From: Mycobacterium sp. KBS0706
GTDB taxonomy: Bacteria; Pseudomonadota; Alphaproteobacteria; DSM-16000; Inquilinaceae
Assembly: GCF_005938675.2 (NCBI RefSeq)
Contig: NZ_VCCH02000011.1
Coordinates: 62,001 to 126,000, forward strand
Length of the DNA stretch: 64,000 nucleotides
Reading direction: 5' to 3'
The notes below the pieces were generated by a model. It did no database searches. It was not told the DNA's origin and saw only the letters and a list, made by a program, of their open reading frames with translations. Below are positions 41,322-50,830 of this stretch, in pieces. The position numbers were made by a program, and so were the translations under genes. Each line of letters starts with the position of its first letter. Position 1 is the first letter of the stretch.

Positions 41322-42380
41322 ATGAAAGAGATCAAGGGTCCAGCCATCTTCCTCGCCCAGTTCGCCGGCGACGCCCCGCCCTTCAACAGTCTGGATGCGA
41401 TCGCCGGCTGGGCCGCGGGCCTCGGCTACAAGGGCGTGCAGATCCCGTCCTGGGACGGAAGGCTGTTCGACCTGAAGCGCGCGGCCGAGAGCCAGGACTA
41501 TTGCGACGAGGTGCTGGGCACGCTCGCGAAGCACGGCCTGGCCCTGAGCGAGCTGTCGACCCATCTGCAGGGCCAGCTGGTCGCCGTGCATCCGGCCTAT
41601 GACGAGGCCTTCGACGGCTTCGCGGCGCCGGAGGTGCGCGGCAATCCGAAGGCGCGGCAGGAATGGGCGGCGCAGCAGCTGCGCTACGCAGCCCAGGCTT
41701 CGAAACGCCTCGGCCTCAAGGCCCATGCCACCTTCTCCGGCGCGCTGGCCTGGCCCTATGTCTATCCCTGGCCGCAGCGCCCGGCCGGGCTGATCGAGAC
41801 CGCGTTCGACGAGCTGGCGCGGCGCTGGACGCCGATCCTGAACGCCTTCGACGAGGCCGGAATCGATCTCTGCTACGAACTCCATCCCGGTGAGGACCTG
41901 TTCGACGGCACCACCTTCGAGATGTTCCTCGATCGGGTCGGCAACCACGCTCGCTGCAACATCCTGTACGACCCGAGCCATTTCGTGCTGCAGCAGCTCG
42001 ACTATCTCGGCTTCATTGACCGCTACCACGAGCGGATCCGCGCCTTCCATGTGAAGGACGCCGAGTTCAACCCGACCGCCAGCCAGGGCGTCTATTCCGG
42101 CTTCGCCTCCTGGGCCGACCGGGCCGGCCGCTTCCGCTCGCTCGGCGACGGCCAAGCCGATTTCGGCGGCATCTTCTCGAAGCTGACGCAATACGGCTTC
42201 GACGGCTGGGCGGTGCTGGAGTGGGAATGCTGCATCAAGCATCCCGAGCAGGGCGCGGCCGAGGGCGCGCCGTTCATCGCGGCGCATCTGATCCGCACCA
42301 CCGAGCGCGCCTTCGACGATTTCGCCTCCGGCGGCACCGACGAGGCGGCCAATCGCCGCCTGCTCGGCATCGACCGGTAA
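41322..42380 (+). CDS. Sugar-phosphate isomerase/epimerase (xylose isomerase-like TIM barrel)
   Basis: A 352-residue protein of the AP endonuclease/xylose isomerase-like fold. It reads FNSLDAIAGWAAGLGYKGVQIPSWD, GLALSELSTHLQGQLV, DLCYELHPGEDLFDG, NILYDPSHFVLQQLDYLGFID and FHVKDAEFN, with metal ligands expected at Glu/Asp/His/Glu in these strands. It probably isomerises or epimerises a sugar or keto-inositol. AGGAGG is 9 bases before the ATG. It is followed 23 bp later by the oxidoreductase. Confidence 0.9.
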   Translation: MKEIKGPAIFLAQFAGDAPPFNSLDAIAGWAAGLGYKGVQIPSWDGRLFDLKRAAESQDYCDEVLGTLAKHGLALSELSTHLQGQLVAVHPAYDEAFDGFAAPEVRGNPKARQEWAAQQLRYAAQASKRLGLKAHATFSGALAWPYVYPWPQRPAGLIETAFDELARRWTPILNAFDEAGIDLCYELHPGEDLFDGTTFEMFLDRVGNHARCNILYDPSHFVLQQLDYLGFIDRYHERIRAFHVKDAEFNPTASQGVYSGFASWADRAGRFRSLGDGQADFGGIFSKLTQYGFDGWAVLEWECCIKHPEQGAAEGAPFIAAHLIRTTERAFDDFASGGTDEAANRRLLGIDR

Positions 42381-42403
42381 GCGTCAGGACAGGGAGGACA
42401 AGC

Positions 42404-43588
42404 ATGGTTTCCGGAACCGCGGAACGGGCGCCCAGCCGGCGCCTGCGCCTGGGCATGATCGGCGGCGGCCGCGACGCCTTCATCGGCGCGGTGCACCGCC
42501 TGGCGGCGCGGATGGACGACCGCTGGGACTTCGTCGCCGGCGCGCTGTCGAGCGACCCGCAGAAGGCGCTGGCCTCGGCCGCCGACCTGCGGCTCGACCC
42601 CGCCCGCGCCTATCCCAGCTGGCAGGCGATGCTAGAGGGCGAGGCCAAGCTGCGCGACGGTGGCGGCGCGGCGATCGACGCCGTCGCCATCGTCACCCCG
42701 AACCACGTCCATCACGGGCCGGCCAAGGCCTTCCTCGAGGCCGGCTTCCACGTCATCTGCGACAAGCCGATGACCACCACCGTGGCCGATGCCGAGGATC
42801 TGGTCGCGGCGGTCAAGAAGAGCGGCCAGGTCTTCGCCCTGACCCACAACTACACCGGCTATCCGATGATCCGGCAGGCCCGGGCGATGGTGGCCGAGGG
42901 CGTGCTCGGCAAGATCCGGCTGGTCGAGGCGGAGTACGCCCAGGACTGGCTGGCGACCAAGGCCGAGGACACCGGCAGCAAGCAGGCCGAATGGCGGGTC
43001 GACCCGGCCCGCAGCGGCCCGGCCGGCTGCGTCGGCGACATCGGCACCCACGCCTACAACCTGGCCAGCTTCGTCACCGGCGAGGCGGCCGAATCGCTGG
43101 CCGCGGACCTGCAGAGCTTCGTCCCCGGCCGGCGGCTGGACGACAACGCCCATATCCTGCTGCGCTACGCCAACGGCGCCCGCGGCATGATCTGGGCCAG
43201 CCAGGTCGCCAGCGGCAACGAGAACGGGCTGCGCCTGCGCGTCTATGGCGAGAAGGCCGGCCTCGAATGGGCGCAGGAGAACCCGAACTACCTGACCTTC
43301 ATGCCGCTGGGCGAGCCGCATCGCCGCCTGACCCGCGGCGGCCCCGGCACCGGCCCGGCCGCGGCGCATGCCACCCGGGTGCCGCCCGGCCATCCCGAGG
43401 GCTATCTGGAGTGCTTCGCCCAGATCTACAGCGACGCGGCGGAGCAGATCCTGGCCCGGCTGGAGACGCGCGACCCGCAGCCGGACGCCCTCTTGGTGCC
43501 GACCGTGCAGGATGGCCTGGCCGGCGTCCGCTTCATCGCCGCCTGCGTCGCCTCGTCCCAGAACGACGCGGCCTGGACGAAGATCTGA
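42404..43588 (+). CDS. Gfo/Idh/MocA-family oxidoreductase
   Basis: A 394-residue NAD(P)-dependent sugar or inositol dehydrogenase. The Rossmann start is [21 protein letters not shown] and the family motif is [18 protein letters not shown], with the catalytic Lys in CDKP. The substrate pocket segment [19 protein letters not shown] holds the conserved Asp/His. GGGAGG precedes the ATG. It pairs with the isomerase/epimerase in a two-gene catabolic operon. Confidence 0.92.
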   Translation: MVSGTAERAPSRRLRLGMIGGGRDAFIGAVHRLAARMDDRWDFVAGALSSDPQKALASAADLRLDPARAYPSWQAMLEGEAKLRDGGGAAIDAVAIVTPNHVHHGPAKAFLEAGFHVICDKPMTTTVADAEDLVAAVKKSGQVFALTHNYTGYPMIRQARAMVAEGVLGKIRLVEAEYAQDWLATKAEDTGSKQAEWRVDPARSGPAGCVGDIGTHAYNLASFVTGEAAESLAADLQSFVPGRRLDDNAHILLRYANGARGMIWASQVASGNENGLRLRVYGEKAGLEWAQENPNYLTFMPLGEPHRRLTRGGPGTGPAAAHATRVPPGHPEGYLECFAQIYSDAAEQILARLETRDPQPDALLVPTVQDGLAGVRFIAACVASSQNDAAWTKI

Positions 43589-43607
43589 GACGGCCCGGCG
43601 GAGACGT

Positions 43608-43692
43608 GTAGGTTGGGTTCGCCGGAAGGCGAACCCAACCTCCCGCCATCGGCGCTGACGATGTTGGGTTCGCGTCCGCGAACCCAACCTAC
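43608..43692. repeat. Composite hairpin repeat (GGTTGGGTTCG type)
   Basis: Two stem-loops lie in tandem: AGGTTGGGTTCGCC-GGAA-GGCGAACCCAACCT (43610-43641) and GTTGGGTTCGCG-TC-CGCGAACCCAAC (43663-43688). The outer flanks GTAGGTTGGGTTCG and CGAACCCAACCTAC also pair. It fills the gap between the oxidoreductase and mop genes. Confidence 0.85.
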
Positions 43693-43708
43693 GTTGCCGG
43701 AGACAATC

Positions 43709-43918
43709 ATGAAGATCAGCGCCCGCAACCAGCTCAAGGGCACCATCGTCGAGGTCACCAAGGGCCAGACCACCGCGCATGTCCGCCTCGACATCGGCGG
43801 CGGCGTCATCGTCACCTCCTCGATCACCAACGAGTCGGTCGATGCGCTCGGCCTCAAGCCCGGCCAGGCCGCCTATGCGGTGATCAAGGCCTCCGACGTC
43901 ATGGTCGCGGTCGACTGA
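43709..43918 (+). CDS. Mop-type molybdenum-pterin/molybdate-binding protein
   Basis: A 69-residue single TOBE/Mop domain: [20 protein letters not shown], a [25 protein letters not shown] core and [14 protein letters not shown]. Molbindins of this size bind molybdate or tungstate as hexamers in the cytoplasm. No other molybdenum gene is adjacent. It is bracketed by a palindromic repeat and pgk. Confidence 0.9.
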   Translation: MKISARNQLKGTIVEVTKGQTTAHVRLDIGGGVIVTSSITNESVDALGLKPGQAAYAVIKASDVMVAVD

Positions 43919-44028
43919 TATCCGGCCCCGCCGCGCGCAGCCGTTTCGGCCCTTCGGCCCGGTTGCGTCGCGGCGGCCGCTGTGGTTCGGTGCCGACGAT
44001 CTTGCCCCCTGACGAGAGAGCCGAGCCG

Positions 44029-45222
44029 ATGAGCGCCTTCAAGACCCTCGACGACGTGGATGTGCGCGGCAAGACCGTGCTGGTGCGCGGCGATCTGAAC
44101 GTGCCGGTCGAGGACGGCCATGTCAGCGACACCACCCGGCTGGACCGGCTGGCCCCGACCATCGACGAGATCGCCGACAAGGGCGGCCGCGTGGTGCTGC
44201 TCTCCCATTTCGGCCGGCCCAAGGGCGTGACCCCGGAATTCAGCCTGAAGACCATCGTGCTGCCGGCGCTGGAAGAGGTGCTGGAGCGGCCGGTCGCCTT
44301 CGCCGAGGATTGCGTCGGGCCCAAGGCCGAAGCGGCGGTCAAGGCGCTGAAGGACGGGCAGATCCTGCTCCTGGAGAATGTCCGCTTTCATCCGGAGGAG
44401 GAGAAGAACGACCCGGCCTTCGCCAAGGCTCTCGCCGCGCTCGGCGACCTCTATGTCAACGATGCCTTCTCCGCCGCGCACCGCGCCCATGCCTCGACCG
44501 AGGGCATCGCCCACCACCTGCCGGCCATCGCCGGCCGGCTGATGCAGGCCGAGCTGGAGGCGCTGTCGGCGGCGCTGGAGGCGCCGAAGCGGCCGGTGCT
44601 GGCGATCGTCGGCGGCGCCAAGATCTCGACCAAGCTGGACCTGCTGGGCAACCTCGTCGCCAAGGTCGACCGGCTGGTCCTCGGCGGCGGCATGGCCAAC
44701 ACCTTCCTGGCCGCCCAGGGAGTGGATGTCGGCAAGAGCCTGTGCGAGCACGACATGGCCGATGCCGTGCACGCCATCCTCGGCAAGGCCGAGGCCGCCG
44801 GCTGCGAGATCGTGCTGCCGGTCGACGGCGTGGTCGCCCGTGAATTCAAGGCCGATGCGCCGCATCAGGCCGTCGACAATTCGGCCATCCCGGCCGATGC
44901 CATGCTGCTGGATATCGGCCCGAAATCCGTGGCCAATCTGAAGGCATTGCTGGCCGAGACCAAAACCGTGGTCTGGAACGGTCCGCTCGGTGTCTTCGAA
45001 AAGCGCCCCTTCGATGCCGGCACCGTCGCGGTGGCCCGTGCTGCCGCCGACCTGACCAAGGCCGGCAAGCTGCTGACCGTGGCCGGCGGCGGCGACACCG
45101 TTGCCGCCCTGGCCCATGCCGGGGTCGAGAACCGCTTCTCCTACATCTCCACCGCCGGCGGCGCCTTCCTGGAATGGCTGGAGGGCAAGGACCTGCCGGG
45201 CGTCGCCGCGCTGAAGCGCTGA
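44029..45222 (+). CDS. pgk: Phosphoglycerate kinase
   Basis: A 397-residue glycolytic enzyme that transfers phosphate between 1,3-bisphosphoglycerate and ADP. N-domain substrate residues are in [24 protein letters not shown] and [15 protein letters not shown]. The C-domain nucleotide loop is [12 protein letters not shown] with GGGDTVAAL. It is not beside gap or fba, which is a common but not universal arrangement. Confidence 0.96.
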   Translation: MSAFKTLDDVDVRGKTVLVRGDLNVPVEDGHVSDTTRLDRLAPTIDEIADKGGRVVLLSHFGRPKGVTPEFSLKTIVLPALEEVLERPVAFAEDCVGPKAEAAVKALKDGQILLLENVRFHPEEEKNDPAFAKALAALGDLYVNDAFSAAHRAHASTEGIAHHLPAIAGRLMQAELEALSAALEAPKRPVLAIVGGAKISTKLDLLGNLVAKVDRLVLGGGMANTFLAAQGVDVGKSLCEHDMADAVHAILGKAEAAGCEIVLPVDGVVAREFKADAPHQAVDNSAIPADAMLLDIGPKSVANLKALLAETKTVVWNGPLGVFEKRPFDAGTVAVARAAADLTKAGKLLTVAGGGDTVAALAHAGVENRFSYISTAGGAFLEWLEGKDLPGVAALKR

Positions 45223-45248
45223 CGGGACGCTCGCTTTCGCTCTCCTTG

Positions 45249-45323
45249 CCGTCATTCCCGCGAAAGCGGGAATCTCTGTCCGGCCCAAGCGTCGCGAGAT
45301 CCCTGCTTCCGCGGGGATGACGG
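45249..45323. repeat. Dispersed palindromic intergenic repeat, copy 2
   Basis: CCGTCATTCCCGCG (45249-45262) pairs with CGCGGGGATGACGG (45310-45323), and an inner hairpin TTCCCGC-GAAA-GCGGGAA is present. It is related to copy 1 at 9511 and again lies just after a gene 3' end. Confidence 0.8.
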
Positions 45324-45344
45324 GTTGGAGGACGAAAGAAAAGG

Positions 45345-46052
45345 ATGGCACGGGCCTTATCCGAATGGGGCATGGCGGGCGTCGAGACCCTGCGGGACCG
45401 GGTCGCGGTGCTGGTCGTCGTCGATGTGCTGTCCTTCTCGACCGCCGTCGACGTGGCTGTGTCGCGGGGCGCCGCGGTCCTCCCCTTCCCCCATGGCGAC
45501 GACTCTGCCGCCCGGCTGGCGGCGGAGCGCGCGGGCGCGGTGCTGGCGCGGCCGCGGCGGGCCGCCGGCGGTCCGTTCAGCCTGTCGCCGGCGAGCCTGC
45601 TGGCGATCCCGGCGGGGACCCGGCTGATGCTGCCCTCGCCCAACGGCTCGCTTCTGTCCCTGGCCGGTGGCGGCACGCCGGTGCTGGCCGGCTGCTTCAG
45701 GAACGCCGCCGCCGTGGCCCGGGCCGCGCGGGGCTTGGCACGGGACGGCTCGGTCGGCGTCGTTCCCGCCGGCGAGCGCTGGCCGGATGGCGGCCTGCGG
45801 CCCGCGATCGAGGATCTGCTGGGCGCCGGCGCGATCATCGATGCGCTGACGCTGACCTGCTCGCCCGAGGCGCAGCTCGCCCGCGACGCCTGGCGGTCGG
45901 CCGGCGCGGACCTGCCCCGCCTGGTCCGCGCCTCGGTGTCGGGCCGCGAGCTGATCGATCGCGGCTTTCCCCACGACGTCGACCTCGCCTTGGAGCAGGA
46001 GGGCAGCGCGTCCGCGCCCCTGCTGGTCGACGGCGCGTACCAGGCCGTCTGA
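45345..46052 (+). CDS. ComB-like 2-phosphosulfolactate phosphatase family protein
   Basis: A 235-residue protein matching the ComB fold: VLVVVDVLSFSTAVDVAVSRGAAVLP, RLMLPSPNGSLLSL, GCFRNAAAVARAA and WPDGGLRPAIEDLLGAGAII. In methanogens ComB makes sulfolactate for coenzyme M; in bacteria the role is usually unassigned. No other coenzyme M or sulfolactate gene is present. Confidence 0.85.
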   Translation: MARALSEWGMAGVETLRDRVAVLVVVDVLSFSTAVDVAVSRGAAVLPFPHGDDSAARLAAERAGAVLARPRRAAGGPFSLSPASLLAIPAGTRLMLPSPNGSLLSLAGGGTPVLAGCFRNAAAVARAARGLARDGSVGVVPAGERWPDGGLRPAIEDLLGAGAIIDALTLTCSPEAQLARDAWRSAGADLPRLVRASVSGRELIDRGFPHDVDLALEQEGSASAPLLVDGAYQAV

Positions 46053-46243
46053 AGGTCCCTGTTGGCGACCCGATCGGCGAGCCGGGTCATGACGAGCTCG
46101 TCGGCACTTCGACGCCTCGCACCCTGAATGACAGGACCTATCCCCCGGTATGGCTCGTCCTCTCCCTCGACCCAATCGACCGGAAACACGCCTCGCCGTA
46201 GCGTCGTCGATGTCATGTGCAACGCGGTCAGCAGGAGAGAGAC

Positions 46244-47155
46244 ATGAGCCCGGACAGCATCTTGCGCCCCGGTCGACCGGGGTCCGACGAGCTAGTTCCG
46301 TCGCGCTATGCGCTGCGGGTCGGCGAGATCGACGTCATGGTGGTCAGCGACGGGATAATTTCGATATCAGCTGAGGCGATGGCGACCAACGCCGACCCGG
46401 CCGTCCGGTCGGCCTGGCTGCACGAGAGGTTGCAGCCGGAGGTGATGGATTGGGCGCTGAACGAGGTCGTCGTTCGGAGCGGCGGCCGGACCATCCTCAT
46501 CGATTCCGGGCTCGGGATGGAGGCCCCGAACTTCCCGGGAACCGGGCGGTGGTCCTCGCGGCTGGAGGCCGCCGGCATCGATCTGGCGTCCGTGACCGAC
46601 GTGGTGCTCACCCATATGCACTTCGACCATGTCGGCGGGCTGCTCGTCGACGGGGTGAAGGATCAACTGCGTCCGGACCTTCGGATCCACGTGTCGGCCG
46701 CCGAGGCCGAGTTCTGGGAGGCGCCCGATTTCTCCCGCACCGCCATGCCGGGGCCGCTGAAGGACATGATCCGGTCCGCCGCCAAGCGGTTCCTGGCCCA
46801 GTACGGCAGCAGGCTGCAGACATTCGAGACGGATTACGAGGTGGCGCCGGGTGTGGTCGCCACTCGCACGGGCGGCCACACCCCCGGGCACAGCATGGTC
46901 CGCCTGGCGTCCGGCGGCGACCGCCTGACATTCGTCGGCGACGCCGTGCTTCCGCACGGGTTCGACCATCTCGAGTGGCACAACGGCTTCGAGCACGACC
47001 CCGAGGAGGCGGTCCGCGTCCGGGTCCGTCTTCTGCGAGAACTGGCGGCGAGCGGCGAACCGCTCCTCGGCACCCACCTGCCGTTCCCGTCCGTCTGCCG
47101 GGTGGCGGTCGTCGGCAACGGCTATCGTTGGGTGCCGGCCCTCTGGGGTCACTGA
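46244..47155 (+). CDS. MBL-fold metallo-hydrolase
   Basis: A 303-residue hydrolase with the dinuclear zinc motif LTHMHFDHVGG, a later His in GGHTPGHSMVRLA and Asp in FVGDAVLPHG. The N-terminal half (YALRVGEIDVMVVSDGIISI) and the GLGMEAPNFPGTG loop resemble AidC/AttM-type lactonase relatives. Whether it cleaves acyl-homoserine lactones is unknown. The ATG at 46244 has CAGGAGAG upstream. Confidence 0.88.
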   Translation: MSPDSILRPGRPGSDELVPSRYALRVGEIDVMVVSDGIISISAEAMATNADPAVRSAWLHERLQPEVMDWALNEVVVRSGGRTILIDSGLGMEAPNFPGTGRWSSRLEAAGIDLASVTDVVLTHMHFDHVGGLLVDGVKDQLRPDLRIHVSAAEAEFWEAPDFSRTAMPGPLKDMIRSAAKRFLAQYGSRLQTFETDYEVAPGVVATRTGGHTPGHSMVRLASGGDRLTFVGDAVLPHGFDHLEWHNGFEHDPEEAVRVRVRLLRELAASGEPLLGTHLPFPSVCRVAVVGNGYRWVPALWGH

Positions 47156-47519
47156 CCGCTTATCGGGTCAGGGCCGAACCTGACGACAATTGGTCCGCCG
47201 AGCAGCATGGCGCCGGCCGGCCCTTGTCGAAACCCTCGAGACCGGACAGCAGCTAGCCGCCTCGGTGCATTGCTTCAGCGTCATTGCGGAGGCGAAGCCG
47301 ACGAAGCAATCCAGGGCGGCCCGCACTGGCTCCTGGATTGCTTCGCTGCGCTCTTGAAGAAGTTAAAGCTCTCTTTCCGCTCCAGAGCCGCGCAGCGGCG
47401 TGAGATGCTCACGATGACGGTAAGGGCTTGAGCGTCTGAGGCCAGAAATGTTTGCCTCTCTCGTTTACGGGAGTGGCAACGCAAAGGCCGGATCGACAGA
47501 TCCTCCCGGACTCAATACT
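47156..47519. repeat. 365-bp gene-free gap with a long imperfect inverted repeat
   Basis: The core at 47279-47424 begins CGTCATTGCGGAGGCGAAGC and ends ...ACGATGACGG. Internally GAAGCAATCCAGG pairs with CTCCTGGATTGCTTC, giving a long hairpin. It is a dispersed-element type seen in several alphaproteobacterial genomes. The flanking DNA holds no gene that I can support. Confidence 0.7.
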
Positions 47520-48686
47520 CTACTCCGCCCGGCCGAACTGCCGGTCGAGCCAGTCGAAGGCCTCCGCCTGCTCCTCGGCTTGGAAGATATGGGCGTTCGG
47601 CCAGACCTTGGCGGAGAACCGGCCCGGCGCCCCGGCATCAGCCCAGACCCTTTCCATCTTGGCGAAGGCTTGGCGCACCGAGGCCACCGGGAACAACGGG
47701 TCGGTCTCGCCGGCGTAGAACAGCATCGGCTTCGGCGCCGCGATCGCGGCCGCGTCCGGATAGTCGAACCAGCGGAACATGCCGGGATGCAGCATGTTGA
47801 AGGCCGACTGGCCCTTGAGCTGGTTGTTGCCGGGCACCATCAGCCCGTCCAGCGTCGCCATCCAGTTGACCGCGACGCCGGCCGTGACCGCGTCGGTGAG
47901 CGCCGCCACCTGCCAGGCGCGGAAGGCGCCCATCGAGAAGCCGATCGCCGCGACCCGACTCCTGTCGACCTCGGGCAGCGAGGCCAGCCAGCGCGCCGCC
48001 CGCACATCCTCCACCGCGATGGTGCCGGCCAGCGAGGAGCCGAGGTTGAACAGGTTGGCGGCCAGCGCCTGCTGCGTCTCCGGGCCGTTGTTCTGGCGGT
48101 CGCCCCAGCCCAGCGCGTCGGTCGCCAACACGACATAGCCGCGGCGGGCCAGATCGTCGCCGATGAAGCGGCCGGAATAGTACTTGTCGACCCAGGCCTG
48201 GGCCGAGGCCAGCCGCGCGTCGTCGTCCCAGGGCCGGACCATCTTCTCCTTGCCGATGTCGAACTTGCCGCCGTGGTCATGCAGCATCAGCGCCGCCGGG
48301 AACGGCCCCGGGCCCTTCGGCACCAGCAGCAGCGCGGCGATGCGGCTGTTGCCGGTGATCGACAGGTCGATCTTCCGCGCCACGTAGGTGCCGCGGTCCT
48401 GCTCCTCGACAGTCTGGGCGTCGAAGGGCGTCGCATCGTCCGGCTGGATCAGCAGGTCCCACAGCTTCGCCCGTGCGGTCGCCCGCCAATGCGAGAAATC
48501 GCCGCCGGCCGGGTCCCAGGCCAGGGCGAAATGCAGCTGGCCCTTCAGCTTCTGGTAGAACACCGGGAGGTTGTTCTCGGTCACTCCCTTGGTCTCGTGA
48601 TCCGTCTCGGCCGCCATTGCGATGCCGCCCGTGATCAGGAGCGCCGCGGCCATGGCCGCCCGCGCCAGCATCCGGAGTTCAACCAC
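47520..48686 (-). CDS. Exported alpha/beta hydrolase (dienelactone hydrolase / acetylxylan esterase-like)
   Basis: A 388-residue hydrolase with a signal peptide ending GGIAMA-AE. The nucleophile elbow is GFSMG in RVAAIGFSMGAFRAW, the likely acid lies in YAGETDPLFP and the His in WPNAHIFQ. The FPAALMLHDHGGKFDIGKEKM segment is typical of the Abhydrolase_7 group. The substrate is unknown; cleavage of an ester in the periplasm is likely. Confidence 0.85.
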   Translation of the reverse strand: MVELRMLARAAMAAALLITGGIAMAAETDHETKGVTENNLPVFYQKLKGQLHFALAWDPAGGDFSHWRATARAKLWDLLIQPDDATPFDAQTVEEQDRGTYVARKIDLSITGNSRIAALLLVPKGPGPFPAALMLHDHGGKFDIGKEKMVRPWDDDARLASAQAWVDKYYSGRFIGDDLARRGYVVLATDALGWGDRQNNGPETQQALAANLFNLGSSLAGTIAVEDVRAARWLASLPEVDRSRVAAIGFSMGAFRAWQVAALTDAVTAGVAVNWMATLDGLMVPGNNQLKGQSAFNMLHPGMFRWFDYPDAAAIAAPKPMLFYAGETDPLFPVASVRQAFAKMERVWADAGAPGRFSAKVWPNAHIFQAEEQAEAFDWLDRQFGRAE

Positions 48687-48722
48687 GCGCCCTCCCCCAG
48701 GATCGTTATCCTGCGAGGTCTA

Positions 48723-49895
48723 TCATATCCCGGCGCCGGACGCGCCCTGCCGCAACGCCGCGGCGATCGGCTCCAGCATCGCCCGGCCGAGGCGGACGCT
48801 GCGCTGCGGCGACCAGCCATACCGTGCGTCCGGCGCGTCGATCTGGTCCTTGAACGGCATCTCCAGCAGCACGGTCAGGCAGCCGAAGTGCTCGGCGATC
48901 CAGTTCCAGGCCATGCGCAGATCCGCCTCGGCCGGCGGCCCGCCCGGATAGGGGTGGCGGCGGTTGTAGTCCGAGCTCGCCGCCTCCAGCCCACGCATGA
49001 AGGCGACGAAGCGCCGGCGCAGCGCCGGGCTGCGCGACGGGATCTCCAGCGGACCGCCGAGGAAGGTGTAGGGCAACTCCTCGTCGCCATGAACGTCGAG
49101 GCAGAAATCGACGCCCTCCGCCTCCATCGCGCCGCGGATCGCCGCCACCTCCGGCGCATCGGTCGCCGCCGGATCGTTCCAGGCGCGGTTCAGGTTCATG
49201 CCCAGCGCGTTGGTGCGGGTGTGGCCGCGGGCGCAGCCATCGGGGTTGGCGGTCGGCACGATGTGAATCACCGCCGCCTCGCGCAGCCCGGCGGCGAGCG
49301 GGTCGGCGGGGTCGAGCAGCCGGTCCACCAGCCCCTCCAGGAACCAGCCGCCCATGGTCTCGGACGGGTGCTGCCGCGCCATGATCCACAGCCGGGGCTT
49401 GCCCGGTCCCGGCCGGCCGATGGTGAGCCGGTCGATCGGGTGCCCGTCCGGCGTCCGGCCCAGAACGTGATGCGCGACCTTCGGCGCCTGCCGGGCACGG
49501 TCGATCAGCGCCCGGTGCCGCGCCAGCGGCCAGGGCGCGAAATAGGCGTAGTCGACAGCGTTGTGCTGCGGCCGGTCGACGATCGAGAAGACGCCGTCCT
49601 TCGTCTCTGCGCCGACTCTCACCCAGTCCGCGCCGTCATGCGAGGCGACGGCACGATAGCCAGTCCAGCAATCCGGGATCTCGTCGCGCCCGGCCAGCCG
49701 CGCCAGCCGGCCGGAGTTCTCGAAGGTCATCCGGCAGTCCCGGCCGCGGGCGCCGTGCAGCCGGAAGTGGAACCACTGCATGTCCGGCGCCCGGCCATCC
49801 GGCTTCAGCGCCAGCCGGATCGCGCCGGGATCGCCGCAGTCCAGCACCTCGACGCTGCCGCCTTCGAATGCGGCGGTGATGTGCAGCTCCGGCAT
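48723..49895 (-). CDS. M14-family zinc carboxypeptidase (cytosolic carboxypeptidase-like)
   Basis: A 390-residue peptidase. The N-terminal beta domain (RLHGARGRDCRMTFENSG) is typical of the M14 CCP/AGBL branch. Zinc ligands are His and Glu of ARQHPSETMGGW and the His of DVHGDEELPY, and the catalytic Glu is in VLLEMPFK. There is no signal peptide. The bacterial substrates are unknown. Confidence 0.9.
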   Translation of the reverse strand: MPELHITAAFEGGSVEVLDCGDPGAIRLALKPDGRAPDMQWFHFRLHGARGRDCRMTFENSGRLARLAGRDEIPDCWTGYRAVASHDGADWVRVGAETKDGVFSIVDRPQHNAVDYAYFAPWPLARHRALIDRARQAPKVAHHVLGRTPDGHPIDRLTIGRPGPGKPRLWIMARQHPSETMGGWFLEGLVDRLLDPADPLAAGLREAAVIHIVPTANPDGCARGHTRTNALGMNLNRAWNDPAATDAPEVAAIRGAMEAEGVDFCLDVHGDEELPYTFLGGPLEIPSRSPALRRRFVAFMRGLEAASSDYNRRHPYPGGPPAEADLRMAWNWIAEHFGCLTVLLEMPFKDQIDAPDARYGWSPQRSVRLGRAMLEPIAAALRQGASGAGI

Positions 49896-49904
49896 CGTTG
49901 CGCG

Positions 49905-50798
49905 CTACTTCATCGCCGCGGCGATGAAGCTGCCGGTCTTGGCGATCAGCTCGTCGACCGTCTCGACTCCCTCGAAGGCGTTGAAGGCGTGGTCCATCGG
50001 CCGCACCCACAGCTCCTCCGGCCCGTCATGATAATCCAGCAGGACCTGCCCGGCCTCCGGCTGCGGGAACACCACCGTGTCCTTGGTACCGACGGCGACC
50101 AGCAGCGGCCCCTTATAGCGGGCGATCTCGGCCACCGGGTCGATCGCGTAGAGGCTGTCGAAGAACGCCTGCTTCAGCGAGACCTCGGTCCCCCAGGGCA
50201 GCTTCGCCGTGACCGGGCGGTCGCCGGCGGCCAGACCCTTCCGGACGATGTCCGGTCCGAGCAGCAGGGCGATCGACGCCGGCATGTTGGTGCCCGGCGC
50301 CCAGAGCGAGACCGAGGTCAGCCTGTGCGCGGTGCGGCCGGCGACGATGGCGCCCACCGCTCCGCCCATGCTCCAGCCGACCAGGGCGAGCCGATCCTTG
50401 TCAACCTCGCCTGCGCCGGCGAGATAATCGAGCGCGGCCAGCGCGTCCTTCACCTGCCCGTCCAGCGTCATGTCGGCGAAGGCGCCGCCGCTGTCGCCAT
50501 TGCCGCGGAAGTCGATGCGCAGGCTGGCGATGCCCTGGGCCGCCCAGATCCGCGCGGCACGGCGGAAGACGCCCTCCTTCACCGCCGGGATTGCCAGCTC
50601 ATCCCGGCTGCCGGTGAAGCCATGCAGCAGCAGCACGGCCGGCGGCGCGGCGACGCCGTCCGGCAACGCCAGGGTGCCGACCACGGTCTGGCCGTCGACC
50701 GTGAACTCCACCCTCTTCTCGGCCGCCAGCCCGGCCGCCGAAACGGAGAGCGCGCCGACCAGCGCCATCGCCATCACCACCATCCTCGACATCGACAT
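49905..50798 (-). CDS. Exported alpha/beta hydrolase
   Basis: A 297-residue hydrolase with a signal peptide (ALVGALSVSAAGLAA). The oxyanion turn is LLLHGFTGSRDE and the nucleophile is in ALVGWSMGGAVGAI. The acid lies in AVGTKDTVV and the His in PMDHAFNAFEG. It belongs to the serine aminopeptidase S33-like (Hydrolase_4) group. It lies between the M14 peptidase (9 bp) and the cyclase-family gene (32 bp), all on one strand. Confidence 0.88.
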   Translation of the reverse strand: MSMSRMVVMAMALVGALSVSAAGLAAEKRVEFTVDGQTVVGTLALPDGVAAPPAVLLLHGFTGSRDELAIPAVKEGVFRRAARIWAAQGIASLRIDFRGNGDSGGAFADMTLDGQVKDALAALDYLAGAGEVDKDRLALVGWSMGGAVGAIVAGRTAHRLTSVSLWAPGTNMPASIALLLGPDIVRKGLAAGDRPVTAKLPWGTEVSLKQAFFDSLYAIDPVAEIARYKGPLLVAVGTKDTVVFPQPEAGQVLLDYHDGPEELWVRPMDHAFNAFEGVETVDELIAKTGSFIAAAMK

Positions 50799-50830
50799 GT
50801 CTCCTCCGCCCTGATCCTTCGCGACAGGCC

